The notes beneath the pieces were generated by a model. The model was not told the DNA's origin. It made no database searches and saw nothing but the letters and a program-made list of their open reading frames with translations. This document shows, in pieces, positions 1 to 8,415 of a stretch of DNA of 64,000 nucleotides. The DNA is from Candidatus Desulfovibrio kirbyi (GTDB taxonomy: Bacteria > Desulfobacterota > Desulfovibrionia > Desulfovibrionales > Desulfovibrionaceae). Within the stretch, counting starts at the first letter, position 1. Each line of letters starts with the position of its first letter. A program made the position numbers and the translations under genes. The DNA lies in the NCBI GenBank assembly GCA_013374015.1, contig BLLL01000003.1, positions 1-64,000 of the forward strand, written 5' to 3'.

Positions 1-812
1 CGGTTGAGCTGAGAGGCATTTTTAGCTCCGTCGGTCGCGTCCTCGTAAAACGAACGGCTGTAGCTTTCGTCGCCACGAACGCCGACAAACGCCATTACCT
101 TGACCGCCGACTTGTGCAGTTTGCGTTTCAGGCACATCAGCGCAGGCGTGCTTTTGTGAACAGAACAGCACCATCGAATCGTGCGCGACGGCGGGGCAAA
201 CACGCGCCAGTTTTCAAGCGCGGAGGATTCTGCTTTGGCGCAGATAAATTCTCGTTCAGGGTAGCGGGCTTGAATCTCCTCCCATACTTTATAAGTATCG
301 GGCAGTTCCATATCCGTGTCACTGAAAATCACAGGCACGGACAATGGCAAGACGCGGTGGCAGATGTCAAGCAACGTAACGGAATCCTTGCCGCCCGAGA
401 ACGCGATGTAGGCGATGTCGCACCGGTTGATACTGCCGTCGTAGAGTTCCTTGGTGCGGCGTTTTGCGTCGGCAACGACAATGTCCATAATATCAGCATT
501 AGTGGCAACCATCGCCTCAATGTCTACGGGTTCAAGTTTCAGCTTGCTCTCGAAAAAGATTTGAATGTTCAGTGGCTTGCCGTATTGTGTGTTATTCAAC
601 TGCGCGACTTTCTCACCGTTCAAGAGGTATATGTTCTTTTGCGCCCATAAGAGCGGTAAAGTTTCGTGTCGGTCGTATTCAAAGTGTCTCCCCAGTCCCG
701 TCATCGACAGTTCCGTGGCGAACACAGGACGTATTTCATTCGCGACAAACTTGCCTGTCTGCGTTGTCAGCAAGTAGCCGCGCGTTTTTTTATCCCAAAC
801 ATAAGAGTACAT
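1..812 (-). CDS. PAPS reductase/DndC-like ATP-pyrophosphatase, partial (runs off left edge)
   Basis: The minus-strand frame is open from an ATG at 812 to the window edge, giving at least 270 residues; the C-terminus lies outside. It begins MYSYVWDKKTRGYLL. Around residues 125-140 it carries an adenine-nucleotide PP-loop, AYIAFSGGKDSVTLLD, followed by FSDTDMELPDTY and a cysteine motif IRWCCSVHK. These are hallmarks of the phosphoadenosine-phosphosulfate reductase superfamily (CysH, DndC, BrxP), which activates or reduces sulfate-like groups or modifies nucleic acids. It begins 3 nt after the stop of the 553-aa gene, so the two are surely co-transcribed. The long N-terminal extension before the PP-loop is unlike assimilatory CysH and suggests a defence or DNA-modification role (inference). 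Confidence 0.8.
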   Translation of the reverse strand, partial: MYSYVWDKKTRGYLLTTQTGKFVANEIRPVFATELSMTGLGRHFEYDRHETLPLLWAQKNIYLLNGEKVAQLNNTQYGKPLNIQIFFESKLKLEPVDIEAMVATNADIMDIVVADAKRRTKELYDGSINRCDIAYIAFSGGKDSVTLLDICHRVLPLSVPVIFSDTDMELPDTYKVWEEIQARYPEREFICAKAESSALENWRVFAPPSRTIRWCCSVHKSTPALMCLKRKLHKSAVKVMAFVGVRGDESYSRSFYEDATDGAKNASQLN

Positions 813-815
813 TTT

Positions 816-2477
816 TCAGATCGTCACCCTTCCGAAAACGCCATATTTCCACTCGCGGGGAGAACCGGCTTTATAGCAAACGTCAACAAGTCGCCGATAG
901 GTCGCTTGGTCAGGAATATTATATTCCGCTTTGAAATTTACGCCCAACGCGAGCGACAACGCCGTGTGCAAGACTTCCTCGTTCGGGGCCAGTCCTAAAT
1001 CGTCAAGGCGGTACAACGTGTCGGAAAGCGTGCCCGAAAAATTGTCTGGCAATCCGAGCGCATTGAGCGTTTGATAGCAAACTATTCCGTTGAGTTCAAC
1101 GCGGAGAAGTTCGCCCCTGACGTAGTTTCTTATAATCTTGGCGAGCAAGTCCACAGAAAAGGCGCAGAATTTCTTATGTAAGTCCTCTTCGCTGACCACA
1201 CCGCCGAACTCGTCGTTTGTGACGATGATAATTTTTTGGGCAAGTGTGTCGAATGAGTCCCACACGTCCCCGTTGTTGTAGTGAGCAATTCTATTCCCGA
1301 TTTTCGGTGCTGCAACGCAACGAACGTCACGATTTCCTATGCACTTATAAAATTTCTCAAAATCGTCTGCACAACCAATACATTTCGGGTTGAGCCTGTC
1401 CGCATACAGCGCGTGGAGTTCCGCTATTTCGAAACAACCGTATTCGTCAAGCAGATCGTCGGCAAAACCGACAATGTCCTTACGCGTTTCCGCGTCCGCG
1501 ACGACATCAAGCAAGAAATAAACACCGTCGTTACGGCAAAACATCTGCTGTTTCAGCACGGACTGCATATTATTGTCAATTTCGACACCCGCTTTGTTTG
1601 ACAGCAAGCGGAGCGCAGTGGTGTCAAATCGGAAACCAGCGGAGTATTTTTCGGACAGGATGACAATGACTGACTGAGGAACTGTTACCCAACTCGAATC
1701 GCTGATATTCAGTAACGAGGGATACCTCTCCGCAAGGAATTCTTTCAGCATACGTAAGGAACGCAAATAGCCACGCGCCGATCCGGCTGGGTTGTTTATT
1801 CGTGTTGGGTTTGCCGCAACGTGCCGTTCTATTGCATCATACGCTCGTTGAAAGCCATTATCGGTCGTCAATGCTTCGGCGAGCGTAACGCCGCAGTCGT
1901 TGTTATAAACGTAGTAGGCACCTGAAGCATGCACCGTAACCGTGCCGGAACTCCAATCTGGACGTTGTTCCACAAGCCACGCTCTGAATGTCTCACGGAC
2001 TTCTGGTTGCGCAAACACAGAGGATTCGTCATTGTTCTGCGCCATATTTTTTTCAACAACTCCTCCTTTTATTTTAGGCATGTATGTGATCTCGACATTG
2101 CCAAGTTTTACACCACAGTACCGGCATAGCTTGCCGATAATATCCACAAGGGTTGCAATGTTAAAGTTTACATAAACCCAAGTATCCATCGTTAGTTGCT
2201 TTGATGCGCCGTTCGGCTTTTCTTTAAGTAAAAAAGGCCGTTTACTTCCTGATAGTAAAGGGTTGCTGAATAAGTCATCAATTTTCGGATTGCCCTTGGC
2301 TATGAACATTTCTAAAAGATTGACCAACAAATCTCGCCATGTCCCAACAGGAACAGTCTCGCCGTTTACTTTACAAGTCAATGGGTTGCAACCCGTACAC
2401 AGTGCCGTATGATTAAAGTCCACACGAAAAACTGCGTTATTCGTTGGTTCTGCGGTTGCCGTTGCGGTTTGTGTCAT
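816..2477 (-). CDS. Unknown 553-aa protein partnered with PAPS-reductase-like gene
   Basis: I do not recognise this protein. It has an N-terminal cysteine pair region (CTGCNPLTC, residues about 27-35), a folded-looking segment to about residue 135 with a second pair (CRYC), a charged middle region, and a C-terminal half of apparent alpha-helical repeats. No membrane segment or signal peptide is visible. The start has a good Shine-Dalgarno (AGAGGAAA about 10 nt upstream). The gene leads a two-gene operon with the PAPS-reductase-like gene and is driven by a near-consensus promoter at 2538-2566. Co-transcription with a PP-loop enzyme suggests a substrate-recognition or nucleic-acid-binding partner, but this is inference only. 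Confidence 0.75.
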   Translation of the reverse strand: MTQTATATAEPTNNAVFRVDFNHTALCTGCNPLTCKVNGETVPVGTWRDLLVNLLEMFIAKGNPKIDDLFSNPLLSGSKRPFLLKEKPNGASKQLTMDTWVYVNFNIATLVDIIGKLCRYCGVKLGNVEITYMPKIKGGVVEKNMAQNNDESSVFAQPEVRETFRAWLVEQRPDWSSGTVTVHASGAYYVYNNDCGVTLAEALTTDNGFQRAYDAIERHVAANPTRINNPAGSARGYLRSLRMLKEFLAERYPSLLNISDSSWVTVPQSVIVILSEKYSAGFRFDTTALRLLSNKAGVEIDNNMQSVLKQQMFCRNDGVYFLLDVVADAETRKDIVGFADDLLDEYGCFEIAELHALYADRLNPKCIGCADDFEKFYKCIGNRDVRCVAAPKIGNRIAHYNNGDVWDSFDTLAQKIIIVTNDEFGGVVSEEDLHKKFCAFSVDLLAKIIRNYVRGELLRVELNGIVCYQTLNALGLPDNFSGTLSDTLYRLDDLGLAPNEEVLHTALSLALGVNFKAEYNIPDQATYRRLVDVCYKAGSPREWKYGVFGRVTI

Positions 2478-2537
2478 AGGCGAACTTTCCTCTGTTGAAA
2501 AGGTTATTCCGTAACAACACAGTCTTGACTTGCAGAA

Positions 2538-2566
2538 AGTATATCATAAAATCATTCTATTGTCAA
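2538..2566 (-). promoter_or_regulatory. Sigma70 promoter for the PAPS-reductase module
   Basis: Reading the minus strand, TTGACA (2566-2561) is followed by a 17-nt spacer and TATACT (2543-2538). It has a perfect -35 and one mismatch in the -10. Transcription would start about 55 nt before the ATG at 2477. Confidence 0.7.
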
Positions 2567-2622
2567 TACTCTCAAAATTTATGCAATTTTTTGTGGATAG
2601 AAAATCTTATTGCCGCGCGCTC

Positions 2623-2651
2623 TTGAACTGTACCCCGCAATCTGTTATCAT
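2623..2651 (+). promoter_or_regulatory. Putative dnaE promoter giving an almost leaderless mRNA
   Basis: TTGAAC (2623-2628), 17-nt spacer, TATCAT (2646-2651). The expected transcription start is within one or two bases of the dnaE ATG at 2660, and there is no Shine-Dalgarno before that ATG. Confidence 0.45.
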
Positions 2652-2659
2652 TTATTGTC

Positions 2660-5600
2660 ATGTCTGATTTTGTTCATCTGCACTGCCATACCGAGTACAG
2701 CCTGCTGGACGGTTCCATCCGCATCAGGGATCTTTGCGACTGCGCCAAAAATTTCGGTATGCCGGCCTGCGCCATTACCGACCACGGCAATCTGTTCGGG
2801 GCGGCGCGTTTTTATTTCGCCTGCAAGGATGTCGGCATAAAGCCCATCATAGGCTGCGAAGTCTATGTCTGCCGCGACCATACGGACAAATCCAGAACCC
2901 TGGACGCCGTACGCAACAGTTATCATCTGATTCTTCTGGCGCAAAACGCCGCCGGCTACCGTAACCTTGTCAAACTGGTAACAAAAAGTTTTCTGGACGG
3001 CTTTTATTATACGCCCCGCGTGGATAAAGCCTTGTTGCGTGCCCATGCCGAAGGCCTTGTGTGCCTTTCCGCCTGTATGGCAGGAGAAATCCCCAGCGCC
3101 CTCAGCGCGAGCGATGCTGATGGCGCATTGCGCCTCACAAGGGAATACGCCGCCATATATCCGGACCGCTTTTATCTGGAATTGCAGGCAAACGGCCTTG
3201 TCGAGCAAGAAAAAATCAACGCCGGCCTGCAGGAGCTTGCCGCAACAGCCGGCTTGCCGCTGGTGGCGACAAACGACTGCCACTACCTCACTGCACAAGA
3301 CGTTGAAGCCCATGATGTGCTTCTCTGTATTCAAACTGCCGCCAAGGTTGACGACAAGGACCGCATGCGTTTTGAAACCCGGGAACTGTACTATAAATCT
3401 GCGGAAGAAATGGAGCGGGCATTCGCCCATGTGCCCGAAGCGTTGGCAAATACTGTGCGTATTGCGGATTCCTGCGATTTTACAATGGATTATGGAAAAC
3501 ATTATTTTCCCGTGTATGCTCTGCCGGAAGGTGCTGACATGGGCGGTGAACTGCGCCGGCTTGCGGAAGAAGGGCTTGAAAAACGCCTTGCAAAACATCC
3601 CGACCGCGACACGTTGAACAGGGATATGTACCAGGAGCGGTTGGGGCATGAGCTTGATGTTATTCTGAATATGGGATTTCCGGGGTATCTGCTGATTGTG
3701 CAGGAATTTATCCGGTGGGCAAAAGACAACGCTATCCCGGTAGGCCCCGGGCGCGGTTCTGTTGCCGGTTCGCTTGTGGCGTGGGCGCTGGGGATTACAG
3801 ATCTTGATCCATTGCCGTACGGCCTTCTTTTTGAGCGTTTTCTGAACAGCGAGCGCGTTTCCCTGCCGGATATTGATGTGGATTTTTGCGAACGCCGTCG
3901 CGGAGAAGTGATCAGACACATGGTGGAGCGGTACGGCGAAATGGCGGTTGCCCAGATAACCACCTTTGGTACAATGAAGGCAAGGGCTGTGGTACGCGAT
4001 GTCGCTCGCGCTTTGGGAATAAGCATTGCCGAAACGAACAGGATTGCCAAGCTGATTCCTGACGATTTGAAAATGACGTTGAAAAAAGCGCTTGATCAGG
4101 AGCCTGAGCTTCGCAAGCTCTGCGAATCCGATGATCCGCGCGTACAAAAGCTTGTAGACATATCACTCCGATTGGAAGGCCTTGTGCGTCACAAATCCGT
4201 CCACGCAGCCGGTCTGGTTGTTTCAGACGGGTCGATGGACGACTATCTGCCCCTGTACAATGGCAAAAATCCCGACGAACCGCCAGTCACGCAGTTTGAC
4301 GGGCCGATGGTGGAAAAAATCGGTCTTGTAAAGTTTGATTTTCTGGGCCTTAAAACCATGACGGTGATCGCGGACACTCTGGAAAATATCAAACGTCAGG
4401 GAAAGACGCCGCTGGTACTGGAAGAATTGCCGCTTACAGACCAGGCCACCTATGAGCTTTACGGCAGGGGCGACACGGACGGGGTGTTCCAGATGGAGAG
4501 CGCCGGCTTGCGCAAATATCTGCGTATGCTCAAGCCGTCATGCTTTGAGGATATCATCGCCATGCTGGCGCTGTACCGGCCAGGCCCTCTTGGATCAGGC
4601 ATGGTGGACAGCTTTATACGGCGCAAACACGGGCAGGAACGTGTCGCCTATCCGCACGAATCGCTTGCCGACTGCCTGCGCGATACCTACGGGGTTATTC
4701 TGTATCAGGAACAAGTAATGCAAATTGCCCGGGTTATCGCTGATTATACGCTTGGAGGCGCCGATCTGCTGCGCCGTGCGATGGGCAAGAAAAAAACGGA
4801 AGAGATGGCGCGTGAGCGCGCAAAATTTGTGGCCGGTGCGGGAAAAAAATCTATTGACACGGACACGGCCAATGAAATTTTTGACTTGATGGAAAAATTT
4901 GCCGACTACGGTTTCAACAAATCCCATTCCGCGGCCTACGCCCTTATTTCGTACCATACAGCCTATCTCAAGGCGCACTACAAAGTGGAATTTATGGCAG
5001 CTTTGCTTACCTCTGAAATAGGCAACAATCAGGACAAGCTGCTCAAATATATTACCTGCTGCAAGGCTATGGGCATTAACGTCTGCCCGCCTTCCGTGAA
5101 CAGGAGCAGAAGTGATTTTGTCGCGGCTGAAGACAGCGTTGTTTTTGGCCTTGGCGGAATAAAAAACGTTGGCGAAGCCGCTGTGGACGACATTGTAAAA
5201 TCCCGCGACAACGATGGAGAATTTGCCTCTTTTCTGGATTTCTGCTGCCGCGTTAATCTGCGCAGAGTCACAAACCGCGTACTGGAATTCCTGATCAAGG
5301 GAGGCGCGTGTGACTGTTTTGGCGTATCCCGCGCGGGTCTTTTGGCCGTTATGGACACTGTGGCGGCAAGGGCGCAAAAGCTGCTGAAAGACAAAAAATC
5401 AAAACAGGCTTCCCTGGTTGCCATGACCGCCTCCGCCGAAACGCCGGCACAGTCGGGCATCGGTTTTGACTGTTCTGAAGCCGGCATTCCGGAAATGAAC
5501 GACACAGATATGCTCAAGGCTGAAAAAGAAGCTCTGGGCGCGTATTTTACCAATCATCCGTTGCACGCCTATGCGCATGAAAAACAGCGTCTGGGTCTGA

Positions 5601-6160
5601 CGACCCTGGAAGAAACACTGGATATGCTTACCGGCGCGGAAATATCTTGCGCGGTTATGGTGGTCGATGTTAAAAAAGTTACCGCAAAAGCTGGCAGATA
5701 CGCAGGCAAATACATGGCCTTTGTGCAGGTGGAAGACCTGACCTGCCGTGCGGAAGTGGTTTTTTGGTCTGAAGTGTACGACAAAGTAAAAGAATTGCTT
5801 GTTGTCGACAACACACTGTGCCTGACAGCCAAACTGGAAGAGAACAGCGTGGAGGGGCAGTCTGATGAAACAGGTGAAGCGGGCGTGCCTACCATTAAGC
5901 TCCTCGCGCGCCATGCCCAGGATTTGCGTCAGTTCTGCGAGCAGAGCGCCAATCCGGTATGGGTGGACATTCCGGCGCACCGCCTTGGGCGTGAAGACAT
6001 GCTGGCCTTGAAAAATATACTGGAAACCTATCCGGGAACTGTAGCGGCAAAGGGCAGAGTCGTTCTGGACGGAATCACATGCCGCCTGTGCTTTGCCGAC
6101 TCTCTGAAAGTACGGCCAGGGTTGGATCTGAATAACGCATTGTACCAATGGACTGTATGA
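2660..6160 (+). CDS. dnaE: DNA polymerase III alpha subunit
   Basis: Replicative polymerase subunit of 1166 aa, the usual DnaE length. The N-terminal PHP domain has the metal-binding HLHCHTEYS motif near residue 6 and AITDHGN. The palm has GPGRGSVAGS near residue 362 and the catalytic acidic motif PDIDVDF near residue 403. A C-terminal OB-fold region begins near residue 995 (CAVMVVDVKKV). The reading frame is intact throughout, with no sign of decay. The chosen ATG lacks a Shine-Dalgarno but is the only one that preserves the PHP domain, and a promoter-like sequence ends 8 nt upstream. Confidence 0.97.
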   Translation: MSDFVHLHCHTEYSLLDGSIRIRDLCDCAKNFGMPACAITDHGNLFGAARFYFACKDVGIKPIIGCEVYVCRDHTDKSRTLDAVRNSYHLILLAQNAAGYRNLVKLVTKSFLDGFYYTPRVDKALLRAHAEGLVCLSACMAGEIPSALSASDADGALRLTREYAAIYPDRFYLELQANGLVEQEKINAGLQELAATAGLPLVATNDCHYLTAQDVEAHDVLLCIQTAAKVDDKDRMRFETRELYYKSAEEMERAFAHVPEALANTVRIADSCDFTMDYGKHYFPVYALPEGADMGGELRRLAEEGLEKRLAKHPDRDTLNRDMYQERLGHELDVILNMGFPGYLLIVQEFIRWAKDNAIPVGPGRGSVAGSLVAWALGITDLDPLPYGLLFERFLNSERVSLPDIDVDFCERRRGEVIRHMVERYGEMAVAQITTFGTMKARAVVRDVARALGISIAETNRIAKLIPDDLKMTLKKALDQEPELRKLCESDDPRVQKLVDISLRLEGLVRHKSVHAAGLVVSDGSMDDYLPLYNGKNPDEPPVTQFDGPMVEKIGLVKFDFLGLKTMTVIADTLENIKRQGKTPLVLEELPLTDQATYELYGRGDTDGVFQMESAGLRKYLRMLKPSCFEDIIAMLALYRPGPLGSGMVDSFIRRKHGQERVAYPHESLADCLRDTYGVILYQEQVMQIARVIADYTLGGADLLRRAMGKKKTEEMARERAKFVAGAGKKSIDTDTANEIFDLMEKFADYGFNKSHSAAYALISYHTAYLKAHYKVEFMAALLTSEIGNNQDKLLKYITCCKAMGINVCPPSVNRSRSDFVAAEDSVVFGLGGIKNVGEAAVDDIVKSRDNDGEFASFLDFCCRVNLRRVTNRVLEFLIKGGACDCFGVSRAGLLAVMDTVAARAQKLLKDKKSKQASLVAMTASAETPAQSGIGFDCSEAGIPEMNDTDMLKAEKEALGAYFTNHPLHAYAHEKQRLGLTTLEETLDMLTGAEISCAVMVVDVKKVTAKAGRYAGKYMAFVQVEDLTCRAEVVFWSEVYDKVKELLVVDNTLCLTAKLEENSVEGQSDETGEAGVPTIKLLARHAQDLRQFCEQSANPVWVDIPAHRLGREDMLALKNILETYPGTVAAKGRVVLDGITCRLCFADSLKVRPGLDLNNALYQWTV

Positions 6161-6164
6161 TATA

Positions 6165-6326
6165 ATGTCTATTTTTTCAAAGAGATATCAAATTTTTATA
6201 CTCCCTGTATCTCGGGATGACACTGAGGGCGGATTTTCCTTTGTCTGGAATCAGAACACGCGCAGTGTGCTGGCAATTTTTGTTGTGTTTGTTTCAGCCG
6301 TTGTGGTGTACTGGATTTTGTCCTGA
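6165..6326 (+). CDS. 53-aa single-pass membrane microprotein
   Basis: This short frame begins ATG at 6165 (MSIFSKRYQIFILPVSRDD) and ends in TGA at 6324-6326, which overlaps the queD start codon (TGATG). It has a positively charged N-terminus, a soluble segment of about 30 residues, and one strongly hydrophobic C-terminal helix (VLAIFVVFVSAVVVYWILS). A TATAAT-like run lies at the dnaE end just upstream. Translational coupling with queD and the clean transmembrane helix argue that it is real. Its function is unknown. Confidence 0.6.
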   Translation: MSIFSKRYQIFILPVSRDDTEGGFSFVWNQNTRSVLAIFVVFVSAVVVYWILS

Positions 6327-6739
6327 TGGCGACCAGGCTCTGGCAACTCACAGTGTGCGATGAATTTGCGGCGGCGCATGCCCTGCGTCACTACAAGGGC
6401 AAGTGCGAGCGCCTTCACGGACACAATTTTTCTGTTGAACTGACTGTGGAAGGTCGCCGCCTGACGCCTGAAACGGAACTGTTAATGGATTTTACAACAC
6501 TCAAGGCAATTCTTGCCAACGTGTTGCGCGATTTGGATCATACAACGCTTAACGATGTGCCGCCGTTCGACACAATCAATCCTTCTTCAGAAAATCTTGC
6601 CCACCATATCTGGCAGGGCGTTGTCGCGCGTCTGGTCGCCCACGCCGACCCGCAGGCCGCGCTTGTGCGCCCCGTCAGCGTGAGCGTGTCCGAAAAATAT
6701 TCCCAACGCGCCGTGTATCGGGAAATTGACGAACCGTAA
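6326..6739 (+). CDS. queD: 6-carboxytetrahydropterin synthase, queuosine pathway
   Basis: This 137-aa protein belongs to the 6-pyruvoyl-tetrahydropterin synthase/QueD family, which makes 6-carboxy-tetrahydropterin for queuosine and other 7-deazapurines. Seen in the sequence: an N-terminal histidine (AAAHALRHYKG), a catalytic cysteine in KCERLHGHNF with the zinc-binding HGH, and the C-terminal glutamate motif VSVSEKYSQRAVY. The length matches the family. The start overlaps the stop of the upstream microprotein. No other queuosine gene is in the window. Confidence 0.9.
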   Translation: MATRLWQLTVCDEFAAAHALRHYKGKCERLHGHNFSVELTVEGRRLTPETELLMDFTTLKAILANVLRDLDHTTLNDVPPFDTINPSSENLAHHIWQGVVARLVAHADPQAALVRPVSVSVSEKYSQRAVYREIDEP

Positions 6740-6895
6740 CTTATTGGAATTCCTCAAATAACAGTCTGAAATTGCTGAAATTGTCCTGACACAACCAGCA
6801 CAGCCGGCGTTGTTGTCAAAAAATGCTTGCTGCAGCCCTTGCCGTCTGATAGTTTTGTCGAATATTTTTCAGGTAGCGGGGGTAGCCTTATAACC

Positions 6896-7063
6896 ATGCG
6901 TAAAATTCGTGAAAATCTTGCCCGCGTCAGGCCAAGTTTGTCGCGTCATGAGTTTCAGCGCGCGCTCGGGCATTTGCGTACAGGCCTGAAGCTTGCTCCG
7001 TAAAATCAGGATTTGCGCGTCTTGGTTGCAGAATGCCTGAGCTTGCGCCAGAAGAAAAGCGCA
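6896..7063 (+). pseudogene. Probable decayed small gene upstream of the nuclease pair
   Basis: An ATG at 6896 opens a 35-aa frame (MRKIRENLARVRPSLSRHEF) that stops at 7003. A shifted frame immediately continues with coding-like sequence (NQDLRVLVAECLSLRQKKSA). The amphipathic, arginine-rich pattern suggests the two ends of one former protein after a deletion or frameshift. The rest of the 6740-7032 interval shows no supported gene. Identity unknown. Confidence 0.35.
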
Positions 7064-8364
7064 TAAAACCAAGGGGTTTTCTTACGGTACGTTATATCCA
7101 CGCGGCGGATCTGCATCTGGACACCGCTTTTTACGGCATTGCCGATGTGCGGCTTGCCAAGTTGTTGCGCAAGGCCACCTTTACCGCGCTGGATCGCCTT
7201 GTCCAGTTCTGTGAATCGGAAAAGCCGGATTTTCTTGTGCTGGCCGGCGATATTTACAATCAGGAAGATTGCAGCATCAAGGCGCAGCTTGCCCTGCGCG
7301 ATGCCTGCCTGAGTTTGCAACGCGCAGCGGTGCGCGTTTTTTTGGCGCACGGCAATCACGATCCTCTGTCTTCGCGTCTTGCAACCGTTGCCCTGCCGGA
7401 CAATGTGACGGTTTTCGGTACGGCACCGGAAAGCCATGTTGTTGAAAAACAAGGCGCAGTTGTGGCCGTTGTCCACGGCATAAGCCATGAGCGGGCCGGC
7501 GAGAGCAAAAATCTGGCCAGCTTGTTCAGCCGCGATCAGGCCCACGACTGTTTTCAGCTTGGTGTGCTGCACTGCGCCGTAACAGGCCAGACAGGCAAGG
7601 ATCGCAGCTATGCCCCCTGCTCTGTGGCCGATCTCAGGGCATCCGGTCTGGACGCTTGGGCGCTCGGGCATGTGCACGAACGCTGTGTGCTTTCTCCAAC
7701 GCCCTTTATCGCCTACTGCGGCAATGCCCAGGGGCTGCACATCAATGAAGAGGGCGATCGCGGCTGTTTGCTGGTAACGGTGGGAAGTACTGCCTGTGAG
7801 TCGAAGTTTCTGCCGCTTGGGCAGGTACAGTGGAAAACCCTTGCCTTTGATCTGGAAGGCGCGGCAAACGTCAATGACGTGGAGGCACGTCTGACGCGGC
7901 TTCTGAAAGATGCCGCGGCGGGAGCGAACAATGCCTGCGCGGACATTGTGGCGCGTGTGACGTGTACAGGGTGTACGGCGCTGGACGCCCAGCTGCGCAA
8001 CACCGATCTGTTGCAGACGCTTAAAGGGCGCCTTGCGCCGTACGCCGGCAGCCCGAACATCTGGCTTAAGGATTTCAGGGTGGAAACCAGCCCGGAGATT
8101 GACCGCGAACAGTATCTGCTGCGCGAAGATCTGCTCGGCTGCACGTTGCAGCGCATTGACGCGCTGTCAAAGGACAGGGCGGAGTTGCAGTCTGTCATAA
8201 ACGCAGCGATTGGCGGAAGAACGCCGCGCAATGCTTCCACCAAAAACCTTTTGGCGATGCATACCGCGCAGTTGGATGATGAGCAGAGGCTGCTTTTGCT
8301 GCGCGAGGCTGAGCGGCTGTGCATCGCTTCATTATCTCCATCAGCGCGTTCGTGTCACACATAA
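7033..8364 (+). CDS. YhaO/SbcD-like metallophosphoesterase (DNA repair nuclease subunit)
   Basis: Calcineurin-like metallophosphoesterase of about 443 aa. The di-metal motifs are in order: AADLHLD, LAGDIYN, HGNHDP, VHGIS and LGHVHER. It precedes an SMC/Rad50-like ATPase, as in yhaO-yhaN and sbcD-sbcC pairs, so it is probably the nuclease half of an end-processing complex. The start is uncertain. The ATG at 7033 adds about 17 residues with no family similarity. Homologues would begin at position 7084, where the codon is ACG preceded at 7 nt by AAGGGG. The last 20 residues look non-conserved and may reflect a 3' frameshift. Confidence 0.85.
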   Translation: MPELAPEEKRIKPRGFLTVRYIHAADLHLDTAFYGIADVRLAKLLRKATFTALDRLVQFCESEKPDFLVLAGDIYNQEDCSIKAQLALRDACLSLQRAAVRVFLAHGNHDPLSSRLATVALPDNVTVFGTAPESHVVEKQGAVVAVVHGISHERAGESKNLASLFSRDQAHDCFQLGVLHCAVTGQTGKDRSYAPCSVADLRASGLDAWALGHVHERCVLSPTPFIAYCGNAQGLHINEEGDRGCLLVTVGSTACESKFLPLGQVQWKTLAFDLEGAANVNDVEARLTRLLKDAAAGANNACADIVARVTCTGCTALDAQLRNTDLLQTLKGRLAPYAGSPNIWLKDFRVETSPEIDREQYLLREDLLGCTLQRIDALSKDRAELQSVINAAIGGRTPRNASTKNLLAMHTAQLDDEQRLLLLREAERLCIASLSPSARSCHT

Positions 8365-8415
8365 AGGCGTTGAAGAAAATTACGAGTTTGTCCGCATTTG
8401 TTGCTTGAGGTAGCG

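Noticed and set aside
114-650. 178-aa plus-strand ORF at the left end
   Set aside because: Opposite strand encodes a clear PP-loop protein with SGGKDS; the plus frame has no motif.
2648-4147. 499-aa minus-strand ORF antisense to dnaE
   Set aside because: Shadow of the codon bias of dnaE; no domain, no ribosome site, and dnaE is unambiguous.
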